64,000 nucleotides of DNA from the NCBI GenBank assembly GCA_963678465.1, contig OY782858.1, positions 3,410,001 through 3,474,000 on the forward strand. Reading direction: 5' to 3'. Positions 54,324-62,208 of the stretch are shown piece after piece. A model generated the notes under the pieces. It searched no databases and was not told where the DNA came from. It saw only the letters and a list, made by a program, of their open reading frames with translations. The translations under genes and the position numbers were made by a program. Each line of letters begins with the position of its first letter. The stretch's first letter is position 1. Source of the DNA: Paludibacter sp963678465 (GTDB taxonomy: Bacteria > Bacteroidota > Bacteroidia > Bacteroidales > Paludibacteraceae).

Positions 54324-57185
54324 TTATTTGAATTCGATCATAAATTCAGTAAGGCTTTTGCTTGAAGGGATTCCGATTTTTTTGCGGATTCGGTATCTTC
54401 CAACTTCAACTCCTTTAAGTGATATGTTCATTAAGTGAGCAATGTCTTTACTGCTCAGGTTTAACCTGAGATATGCACAGAATCGCAGATCGTTCGATGT
54501 TAGTTCAGGATATTTAATCAGTAGGTTACGGAAAAAGTTTTCATGTATACGGTCAAAGTTAGTTTGAAAAATAGCCCAGTCGGCCTCTGATGAAAGATTT
54601 TCGTCGAGCAATTTAATTAGTTTATCATAATACTTGTTAGGGTATTGTGAACCGAGTATGTTCTTTTGAGCCATAACTTCTTCTTTGATGTTGACTAATA
54701 TCTCATTCTTTTTGATGATTGTCATTGTCGATTCTGCCAACTCTTTGCTTTTTAAAGTCAATTCCGATTCAAGTTTTTCCTTTTCAAGTGCAATGATCTG
54801 GCGTTCGCGTTTTTCAATTTCTTTTTTACGGATACTTTCTTGTTCTTCGTGGATTTTCTTTTTTTTCACCACGAATAAATGCTTAATGTACAAATATGTA
54901 CCGAATAGAAGTGAAATTACAAGTAATAAATAAATAATTTTGGCAACAGTAGAGAGGTAGAAAGGAGGATTCACTTCGAATCGATAATTCAAGTTGCCTA
55001 ATCTGAATCCGCTGTTCGAAAGCACTTCTACTTTAAGATTATAATTTCCATAGGGAAGATAATTGTATCTTTTCCAGGATGAAGTGCCGGGTTCGGACCA
55101 CACTTTGTCCAGGCCTTCGAGTTTAAACCTGTAATTAACATTGTCGAGTTGTGAATAATTTGGATAAAATACAGTGAAAATAATATTATTGAATTTATAG
55201 GACGTGACAGGTCTTACCGAGTCTGATAAATTGAGATAGATGGTTTCCTTTGACTCAGCATCGCTGGTTTGTACCGACTTTAACTGAAGTTTGGTATCAT
55301 TTGCCTTAGGCTTAAATTTTCCGGCATCGTAAATTGCCAATCCGTTTTCTAAGGTAAAAATACATTCGTTATCCGAGACCGGTATAATATTCTGATAGTC
55401 ATCCACTGTCTGGTTCAGAAAGAGTGAATACTGTACTATATCAATTAGTTTAATGCTGTTTGGCTGAATCTGTACCAATGCAGCTTCTTCATTGCGGATA
55501 AACCAGTATAAATCGGATTTGAAATGGCAAACGCGGTATGCCTGAGCAAAATTACCTAAGTGCTTATTTAATTCCTTATGAGGTATTATTTTTTTATCTA
55601 TATCATCGAAGGTATAGAAGCTGTTGTGATCGGTAAATATTACCCGGTTGTTGACTGAAAAAACATTGATGTTATACTCGTTTTTTTGATCTAAAGATTT
55701 AAATGTTCTCAAACTGGCTATTTTTCGTAAATCATTTGTAAGTTGAATGGCGTAAAGTCCCTGGTGCATATGACTGGCCCAAATTGTACCGGTATAATCA
55801 ATTTCGATATAGCGTATGGGATTAATAAATTGTTCAACACTGTGACTATACTCCCAACGTCCATCTTTTTTTAGGTAAATACATAATTCAGAGTAAGTGC
55901 CCTGTACCAAAACTTCCTGTCCGTGGATCACCCCTTTGCTGATACACATTCCTCCTCTGACAGGCGAAATCATCGATGCCTTCCTGCTTTTTATCTCAAA
56001 TGTTTGTTCGTTGTTTCCACAAAGATGTTGACCGTCGATATTGGTCAGATTCCATACCTGGCCCTTTACTGCCGATTCAAACCTGACCTCTGATAGTGTT
56101 TTGCGATTCACGTCGAAGCGAGCTGAATAAAGGCCCTGATTGGTTCCAATATACAAATATGGAGCCTCGTAACTCAATGAATAAATGGCACCAACTGCCG
56201 GGCTGAACGAATGAATGTATTTTAGGGATGAATTGAGTTGAATCATTGAAATTCCTTTGTCGAGACACACCCAGAGGTTATTGTCTTTGTCGCAGTGCAT
56301 GCCCAGTATGGTATTGTTCTGAAGTACATTTGAACTGTTGAGAGTCCAAAGTTTTTGGCCGGTTTTATTGATGGCAATCACCCCGTTCAGAATAGTTCCT
56401 ATCAGAATTACCCCATCTTTCGAAACCGTAGCCCTGTTAACATCCGATCGTCTGAGTTCATCATCGGCATTGGTGCTGAATTTGCTTATGTTTTTACCAT
56501 CAAACAAAAATAATCCATCTGCCTTTGTAACCAAAAGAGCATTATTTGCATCGTAATTGAGTACGCTTATTACAGGGCTTTTGAGTTCTGCACTTAAAAT
56601 GGGGTTAACTTCGGGTACCAATGGGGTCAGTTGGCTAAAGCCATTCTGGCTTGTGTGCGTGTAGATTTTGTCTTTGTAGATATTGAAAAAGAGGAAAGTG
56701 TATTTACAACGTAATCCTTTTGTGTATTTCCCGTCGTAAATAAAGTAACTTGTAAACGATTGGAATAATACAGTGCCGTTTAGTTCAATAATATTCCATA
56801 TCTCATCGTTTTTCATTTTGTAGTCTTTCAGCTCAGCTGATAAAGATGTATATTGTAAGTTGCCAAATGCATCTTTTTCAAAGAAACCAAACTCCTGAAA
56901 CGATCCTACATAAATGCGATCCTTACTATCAATCATTAATGATCGTACTATTTTGTTTTGTGGGAGTTTAATGCTTCTCCACATACTGCCGTCAAATTCA
57001 AGTAAGCATTGATTATTCCCAAAATACATTACCCCATCTGAAGTCTGCCCTACTGCCCAGTTCTGATTAGCTGCATTATAATCTTTTTTTACAAACTGTT
57101 TCACAATTGGAGTGAACTCCTGAGCGTGCAATACGATGCAGCAGATAAGAAAAATGGTTAGGAAGCAATGTCTTTTAGTAAACAT
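54324..57185 (-). CDS. One-component sensor-regulator: propeller, Y_Y_Y, membrane span, LuxR-type HTH
   Basis: 953 residues. A signal peptide precedes about 610 residues of Reg_prop-type propeller repeats (SDGVMYFGN, IDSKDRIYVGS, KDNNLWVCLDKGISMI), then a Y_Y_Y domain (about 650-730, FTVFYPNYSQLDNVNYRFKLEGLD, in part), one membrane span (about 738-758), a charged coiled coil, and a C-terminal LuxR-like HTH (LTSNDLRFCAYLRLNLSSKDIAHLMNIS, in part). There is no histidine kinase domain, unlike classical hybrid two-component systems. It should sense oligosaccharide in the periplasm and directly control the operon 691 bases downstream. A possible promoter is TTTG-N17-TACATTTT at 57201-57229. Confidence 0.92.
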   Translation of the reverse strand: MFTKRHCFLTIFLICCIVLHAQEFTPIVKQFVKKDYNAANQNWAVGQTSDGVMYFGNNQCLLEFDGSMWRSIKLPQNKIVRSLMIDSKDRIYVGSFQEFGFFEKDAFGNLQYTSLSAELKDYKMKNDEIWNIIELNGTVLFQSFTSYFIYDGKYTKGLRCKYTFLFFNIYKDKIYTHTSQNGFSQLTPLVPEVNPILSAELKSPVISVLNYDANNALLVTKADGLFLFDGKNISKFSTNADDELRRSDVNRATVSKDGVILIGTILNGVIAINKTGQKLWTLNSSNVLQNNTILGMHCDKDNNLWVCLDKGISMIQLNSSLKYIHSFSPAVGAIYSLSYEAPYLYIGTNQGLYSARFDVNRKTLSEVRFESAVKGQVWNLTNIDGQHLCGNNEQTFEIKSRKASMISPVRGGMCISKGVIHGQEVLVQGTYSELCIYLKKDGRWEYSHSVEQFINPIRYIEIDYTGTIWASHMHQGLYAIQLTNDLRKIASLRTFKSLDQKNEYNINVFSVNNRVIFTDHNSFYTFDDIDKKIIPHKELNKHLGNFAQAYRVCHFKSDLYWFIRNEEAALVQIQPNSIKLIDIVQYSLFLNQTVDDYQNIIPVSDNECIFTLENGLAIYDAGKFKPKANDTKLQLKSVQTSDAESKETIYLNLSDSVRPVTSYKFNNIIFTVFYPNYSQLDNVNYRFKLEGLDKVWSEPGTSSWKRYNYLPYGNYNLKVEVLSNSGFRLGNLNYRFEVNPPFYLSTVAKIIYLLLVISLLFGTYLYIKHLFVVKKKKIHEEQESIRKKEIEKRERQIIALEKEKLESELTLKSKELAESTMTIIKKNEILVNIKEEVMAQKNILGSQYPNKYYDKLIKLLDENLSSEADWAIFQTNFDRIHENFFRNLLIKYPELTSNDLRFCAYLRLNLSSKDIAHLMNISLKGVEVGRYRIRKKIGIPSSKSLTEFMIEFK

Positions 57186-57284
57186 ATTTCTGGATGATCA
57201 AAAATGTAGAACGTGATTTTCGATACAAATTAATGAAAGTTATTTGAATCTGCAAAATTATTCATTTATTAACTTGCGATCATT

Positions 57285-57341
57285 ATTCAATTTAAGCTCA
57301 AAACAAAAGAGCTTCGCTGAAATGATCAGCGAAGCTCTTGA
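57285..57341. repeat. 57-bp repeat copy 2, with terminator after secDF
   Basis: Match to 38609-38665 with three mismatches. The palindromic part AAGAGCTTCGCT/AGCGAAGCTCTT (57307-57339) lies after secDF and, on the minus strand, is followed by TTGTTTT. It should end the secDF transcript. Confidence 0.85.
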
Positions 57342-57365
57342 GGGCTTTATAAAACGTATAAAAAA

Positions 57366-60300
57366 TTATTTTTTTTCTGTGGCAGCAGTTTTAGCTGAGG
57401 CCAACTCTTTTTTCTTTTTCTTTTTCAAAACAATATCATGAGCAATAGGTACTGCCACAAAGAGTGTAGAGTAAACCCCTAAGATTGTACCTATCAACAG
57501 CGCAAAGATAAATCCGCGGATAGTTTCACCACCCCATACAAAGATAGCAATCATTACTACCAATACACTGGCAGAGGTACTAAAGGTACGGCTAAGCGTT
57601 TCGTTCAACGATTCGTTCATGATATCTTCTCTGCTTCGTTTTGGATAAAGACCTATGTTTTCGCGGATACGGTCGAAGATAACCACCGTATCGTTCACCG
57701 AGAATCCGACATAAGTCAGAATAGCGGCAATAAACGATTGATCCATTTCCATTGAGAATGGCATTATGCTATACAATAGAGAGTAAGCACCCAAAATGAT
57801 AATCACATCGTGGAACAGTGAAGCCATAGCTCCAATGGAGAATGCTATATCGCTGAATCGGATCAGAATGTAGAGCGAAATACCAAACAAGGCAACAATT
57901 ACAGCCCAGATAGCACCCGTTTTAATATCGTCGGCAATGGTTGGACCTACTTTCTGAGAACTCTTAATGTTGTTCTCAACAAATTGTTCCTGTGTTACAT
58001 CTGCTTTCAATAAAGATTTCAAGCCGGTGTATAATTTACCTTCAATTTCTCCTCCAACATTTTCAGAATTGTCATCAATTTTGTATTTTGTCGATATACG
58101 CACCTGATTTTCATTTCCAATGCTGATCACCGAAGCGCTTGAACCTTCGAATTGACCTTCGAGTAAATCACGCACATTTTCGGTGGATACAGGTTGGTCG
58201 AAACGAACGATATAGTTACGTCCACCGCTGAAGTCAATACCCAAACTTAATCCTCTGGTTGCTAATGAACCTAAGCAGATAACAATCACGACGCTTGAAA
58301 CGATATACCATGTTTTACGTTTTCCGATAAAGTCAATTTTTGTATTTTGAAACCAGGCTTCAGTGGCTTTGGTTGTAAATGGCAATTGTTTTGCATTTTC
58401 TCTGTTGGCATATATTTCCAGCATCAAACGGGTTAAGAATACCGAAGTTACGAACGAAGTAATAATACCAATAATTAAAGTGGTGGCAAAGCCCAGAATT
58501 GGTCCTGAACCAAACACAGCTAATACAATACCTGCAATCAATGTAGTTACGTTGGCATCTATAATTGCCGAAATAGCGTTGCTGAATCCATCCTGAATTG
58601 CTTTTTTCATCGTTTTACCTTTGATAAGCTCTTCACGCACACGTTCGTATATCAATACGTTACCATCCACGGCCATACCCAGTGTAAGCACAATACCTGC
58701 AATACCCGGTAGCGTAAGTACTGCCTGGAAGGAAGCAAGGATACCCATCAGGAAGAATACGTTAATGAATAAGGCAATATCGGCAATAAGTCCCGGAATG
58801 AAACCGTAATAAAGCATCATGTAGATAAGTACGAAGATAAAGGCAATTACAAACGACCACAGACCGTTGTTAATAGCTTCCTGACCCAATGAAGGACCTA
58901 CAACATCTTCCTGTACAATGCGGCAAGGTGCCGGCATTTTACCCGATTTTAGCGTGTTGGCCAAATCCTTGGCTTCTTCTACAGTGAAGTTACCTGTAAT
59001 CTGAGAACTACCACCTGTAATTTCGCCATTTACAGTAGGGAATGAATAAATATAACCATCCAAAGAAATGGCAATACATTTTCCAATATTATCTTTGGTC
59101 ATACGTGCCCAGGTTTTAGCTCCTTCGGCATTCATTGTCATCGATACATTGGCATAAGCTGAAGTCTGACTGAAGTCGGCACGTGCATCGGTAATCACAT
59201 TTCCGGCTAAAGGCGCGCGACCATCACGATTTGTAACTTTAATGGCAATTAACTGGAATATCTCTCCGTTTGTGTCAAGTGCTTTTACAGTCCAGCGTAA
59301 ACCTAAGTCGCGCGGAAGTACTTCTCTCACTTGTTTCATTGCAAAATAAGCATTGATTTTAGCAGTGTCTTTGCTGTGTGCCATACCAATGATAGGGCCA
59401 CGACTTACCTGGTTGCCATTCATTGCTAACTGAAGAATTGAAATCAAAGGATTTTCTTTGGCCCACTCTTGTTGCATTTTTGTTGAATCGGCAGATGCTT
59501 CTGTTTTTTTGCCCAATGCTGCTTTCAAACTGTCGACGCCCGAGGCTGGTTTTGCAGGAGTAGCGGCGGTTTCGGTAGTTGCAGCCTTTGTAGTGTCGGC
59601 TACTGCTGCCGGAGCAGTGCTTGCATTTGCCAATGAAGCAACCACCTGATTGGCTTGCGATATGTTGTTGATAATTTCCGATAATTCGTATGTTTCCCAG
59701 AATTCGAGGTTAGCCGATCCCTGAAGTAATTTACGTACACGTTCAGGTTCTTTGATACCCGGTAATTCAATCAAAATACGACCTGTGTTGTTGTTGTCGC
59801 GCTGTATGTTTGGCTGCACAACCCCGAAACGGTCGATACGTGTACGAAGCACATTGAATGAGTTGCTAATAGCACCATCAATTTCTTCTTTTAATACTTT
59901 TACCACGTCTTCGTTTGAAGTAGTCAACGAAATCTTATCTTTTAATTCGAAAGTACTGAAAACGGTAGAAAGCTTAGCATTAGGGTCTAACTCTTTGTAC
60001 GCCTTAACAAATAAATCAAGGTACTGAACCTGACTGTTCGTTTTTTGTCTTTCGGATGCAGTTGCGATTGCTTTGTTGAAATTAGGAGTAGTGTTATACC
60101 CTGATAGCGAACGGATAATGTCCGGAACCGATACTTCGAGCGTAACGTTCATACCACCCTTCAAGTCGAGACCCAGATTGATTTCTTTTTCGCGACATTC
60201 TTTCAAAGTGTAACCTAACCAAACGCTTTCGTTGGCCACAGAGTCCAGGTACTGAAACTCTTTCATTTTGTCCCCTGCTGCGTAGTCAACTGCTTTTTTA

Positions 60301-60395
60301 TTGTAGGTACTTGTAACAACAGTAAAGGACAGGTAAAACAAACACACCAAAGTGAGTGCTACTGCAAAAATCCTGATAAGTCCTTTGTTTTGCAT
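57366..60395 (-). CDS. secDF: Fused protein-export subunit SecDF
   Basis: 1009 residues. The SecD half begins with a membrane anchor and LGLDLKGGMNVTLEV, followed by the large periplasmic domain (with an Ala/Pro/Thr-rich insertion around 250-315) and five spans; the SecF half follows from about 645 (IDFSGGRNYIVRF) with ILTYVGFSVNDTVVIFDRIREN. The fused form is normal in Bacteroidetes. SecDF uses the proton-motive force to complete Sec-dependent export, which supports the many exported proteins in this window. The C-terminus is Lys-rich. A promoter-like TATATTTG lies at 60451-60458, and the 57-bp repeat terminator follows. Confidence 0.97.
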   Translation of the reverse strand: MQNKGLIRIFAVALTLVCLFYLSFTVVTSTYNKKAVDYAAGDKMKEFQYLDSVANESVWLGYTLKECREKEINLGLDLKGGMNVTLEVSVPDIIRSLSGYNTTPNFNKAIATASERQKTNSQVQYLDLFVKAYKELDPNAKLSTVFSTFELKDKISLTTSNEDVVKVLKEEIDGAISNSFNVLRTRIDRFGVVQPNIQRDNNNTGRILIELPGIKEPERVRKLLQGSANLEFWETYELSEIINNISQANQVVASLANASTAPAAVADTTKAATTETAATPAKPASGVDSLKAALGKKTEASADSTKMQQEWAKENPLISILQLAMNGNQVSRGPIIGMAHSKDTAKINAYFAMKQVREVLPRDLGLRWTVKALDTNGEIFQLIAIKVTNRDGRAPLAGNVITDARADFSQTSAYANVSMTMNAEGAKTWARMTKDNIGKCIAISLDGYIYSFPTVNGEITGGSSQITGNFTVEEAKDLANTLKSGKMPAPCRIVQEDVVGPSLGQEAINNGLWSFVIAFIFVLIYMMLYYGFIPGLIADIALFINVFFLMGILASFQAVLTLPGIAGIVLTLGMAVDGNVLIYERVREELIKGKTMKKAIQDGFSNAISAIIDANVTTLIAGIVLAVFGSGPILGFATTLIIGIITSFVTSVFLTRLMLEIYANRENAKQLPFTTKATEAWFQNTKIDFIGKRKTWYIVSSVVIVICLGSLATRGLSLGIDFSGGRNYIVRFDQPVSTENVRDLLEGQFEGSSASVISIGNENQVRISTKYKIDDNSENVGGEIEGKLYTGLKSLLKADVTQEQFVENNIKSSQKVGPTIADDIKTGAIWAVIVALFGISLYILIRFSDIAFSIGAMASLFHDVIIILGAYSLLYSIMPFSMEMDQSFIAAILTYVGFSVNDTVVIFDRIRENIGLYPKRSREDIMNESLNETLSRTFSTSASVLVVMIAIFVWGGETIRGFIFALLIGTILGVYSTLFVAVPIAHDIVLKKKKKKELASAKTAATEKK

Positions 60396-60450
60396 GGAAA
60401 ATTTATTTAAAGATAAAACATTAATTATTTCAATTTTTTCAAACGAGGTG

Positions 60451-60458
60451 CAAATATA
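60451..60458 (-). promoter_or_regulatory. -7 box of secDF
   Basis: TATATTTG on the minus strand, a full TAnnTTTG match, about 56 bases before the secDF ATG. The -33 element is not clear. Confidence 0.5.
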
Positions 60459-60588
60459 GCATTTTTTTTATTATAAACATAAAATTCAATGAAACAGTAT
60501 TCCAAATGAATTAAAATATATAAATTCAAATTTTTTATGCATATTAAGCAAAAAAAAGGACTCACGAAAATCATGAATCCTTATTAAG

Positions 60589-60660
<72 letters not shown>

Positions 60661-60674
60661 ATATTTTGTGAGTG

Positions 60675-60705
60675 CAAAGATACTGCTTTTTTGCTACGAA
60701 ACAAA
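60675..60705 (-). promoter_or_regulatory. Promoter of the initiator tRNA
   Basis: TTTG, 19-base spacer, TATCTTTG, a full consensus match ending 14 bases before the tRNA. Confidence 0.8.
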
Positions 60706-60930
60706 TTTTTATTGCTTAAATATTTGTTTTGACAGGCGTGTGTTGGGTATGTTCCATTATATAAGCAGTTTTGATGCCGAAAAAAAATAGAGATTTTGTG
60801 TGTAGCTCATCCGGAAAGCTTTTCAATTCCACTCCGGCTGCTTTAAAATGTGATTCATTAATGTCCGGGCGGCTAATATAAAAGCGTCGTCCCGAAAAAC
60901 ACGCTTTTCGGGACGATACAATTACATTTT

Positions 60931-61107
60931 TCATTTTGGTTGCCAGTAGCACATTTTAGGAGATTCTATAGAGCCGTCGGCTTTTAAAGCTTTCATGGCT
61001 TTGTCAACTTCCTTGCGATCCAGGCCTGTTAATTCAACCAGTTTACCTGCGTTGACGGGTGCACCCGCTTTTTTCATGGCGTCCAATACTTGTTCTTTTG
61101 TTTCCAT
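60931..61107 (-). CDS. Small winged-helix DNA-binding protein
   Basis: 58 residues beginning METKEQVLDAMKKAG and ending in MCYWQPK. The pattern of helix (KEQVLDAMKKAG), helix (NAGKLVELTG), recognition helix (DRKEVDKAMKALKADG) and a short wing (SIESPKMCYW) is that of small winged-helix/MarR-like proteins found in Bacteroidetes and some archaea. It is too short for common gene-length cutoffs. The TACCTTTG box at 61192-61199 may be its -7 element, and ATACGAATT words lie between that box and its start. Targets unknown; the tyrA gene lies upstream. Confidence 0.82.
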   Translation of the reverse strand: METKEQVLDAMKKAGAPVNAGKLVELTGLDRKEVDKAMKALKADGSIESPKMCYWQPK

Positions 61108-61110
61108 TTG

Positions 61111-61149
61111 ATACGAATTTTTAATAAATGAATACGAATTATACGAATT
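61111..61149. repeat. Nonamer-word repeat (ATACGAATT)
   Basis: ATACGAATT occurs at 61111, 61132 and 61141, the last two in exact tandem, in the leader of the winged-helix gene. It resembles the other tandem-word tracts but lacks a clear inverted half. Confidence 0.6.
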
Positions 61150-61192
61150 TCAAATCAATTGTTTTTCTTCCTTTATACCATCAAAGGTAAAT

Positions 61193-61966
61193 CTATTCTA
61201 TGTTTTTTCTCACTTTCGTCAGAAATGCCTGCATCTTTTCAGTGTCTTTGTTTTCAATCATATCCAGCAGGTTTTTCAGCTCAGCGCGGATATTGTTGAT
61301 TTGTTTGGGTGTATTGGGGTTGAAAAGAATTTCTGTCAACAAATAATCGTCCTCCGAAAGCAGTCCTTTGGCAATGTCCATGTGGCGTTTAAATGTAGTC
61401 CCCGGCGCTTCCTGATGTTTCATTACCGAAGCAAAAACCAGGGTGGATGCAAAGGGGATGGACAACGAGTAGGCGATTGTTTCGTCGTGCTCGTCGAAAG
61501 TGTATTCAAAAATACGGAGGTGCAGCGAACCATACAAATCTTTGAAAAATGCTTTTCCCATATGGTCGGATTCAGAAATGATAATGGCGCTTTGTGTGCT
61601 CAGGTTGTCGAGCGTGGCAAAGGTAGGGCCAAACATCGGATGTGTTGAAACATAACGCATACTAGTGCTTTCGTAGTAAGCTTGTAATCCCGTTTTTACC
61701 GAAGCGATATCTGAAATGATACAGTTTTTTGGCAGAAAAGGTAGTATTGTCTGAAAAGCATCGATTGTATATTTAAGGGTGACGCAGTTGATAACCAACT
61801 CCGGTTCAAATTCACGAACTTCCTCGTATTGAGTCATTCGAAAGGTGTTGAATACAAAACGCAGGCGTTTAGGGTCGGTATCGAAAAGTGCAACTTCGTG
61901 TTGAATACACAATACATCGGTCAGAAATGTGCCCATTTTCCCGGCACCAAGAACTAATATCTTCAT
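61193..61966 (-). CDS. tyrA: Prephenate dehydrogenase (TyrA-like)
   Basis: 257 residues, cytoplasmic. The Rossmann NAD-binding motif GAGKMG (7-12) is followed by DTDPKRLRF, the SDIASVKTGL segment and the substrate-binding HPMFGPT motif, then the helical dimerisation region (IAYSLSIPFASTLVFASVM). TyrA converts prephenate to 4-hydroxyphenylpyruvate in tyrosine synthesis. No chorismate mutase or ACT domain is attached. The promoter TTTG-N20-TACTTTTG (62059-62090) has its -33 box inside the octamer tract. Confidence 0.9.
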   Translation of the reverse strand: MKILVLGAGKMGTFLTDVLCIQHEVALFDTDPKRLRFVFNTFRMTQYEEVREFEPELVINCVTLKYTIDAFQTILPFLPKNCIISDIASVKTGLQAYYESTSMRYVSTHPMFGPTFATLDNLSTQSAIIISESDHMGKAFFKDLYGSLHLRIFEYTFDEHDETIAYSLSIPFASTLVFASVMKHQEAPGTTFKRHMDIAKGLLSEDDYLLTEILFNPNTPKQINNIRAELKNLLDMIENKDTEKMQAFLTKVRKNIE

Positions 61967-62058
61967 ATAAAACTCCAGTCCCCAAAGTCATCCATGTAAG
62001 GGAGACTTTCAGTCGGGACAAATTATTAAATGTTATATTGTAACAGAATTATTGTGTG

Positions 62059-62090
62059 CAAAAGTAAAGAAAATATGCCAAAGAGCCAAA
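62059..62090 (-). promoter_or_regulatory. Promoter of tyrA, -33 box in the octamer tract
   Basis: TACTTTTG -7 box (62059-62066) and TTTG -33 box (62087-62090) with a 20-base spacer. The -33 box is formed by a GGCTCTTT-type repeat word of the tract. Confidence 0.65.
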
Positions 62091-62204
62091 GAGCCAATAT
62101 GCTAATGTGCCAATGAGTCAATATGCCAATATGCCAATAAGTCAATGAGTCAATGTGCCAATATGCCAATGAGTCATTGGCACATTAGCATATTGGCACA
62201 TTAA
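62072..62204. repeat. Octamer-word tract, inverted (ATATGCCA family)
   Basis: About 14 tandem eight-base words such as AAGAGCCA, ATGTGCCA, ATGAGTCA, ATATGCCA and ATAAGTCA (consensus ATRDGYCA) are followed by TTGGCACA, TTAGCATA, TTGGCACA in reverse-complement orientation. It is the longest tract of its kind here and fills the space between tyrA and the transporter gene. Confidence 0.85.
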
Positions 62205-62208
62205 CTTC

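Noticed and set aside
54256..54438. Plus-strand frame of 60 codons near the regulator end
   Set aside because: More than half of it is antisense to the conserved HTH region of the regulator; no family-like sequence.
60716..60952. 78-codon frame on the minus strand after the winged-helix gene
   Set aside because: It overlaps the end of the better supported 58-codon winged-helix gene in another frame and contains the promoter side of the initiator tRNA.
62072..62204. CRISPR array at the repetitive tract
   Set aside because: The units are eight bases in direct tandem without spacers, and there are no cas genes in the window.
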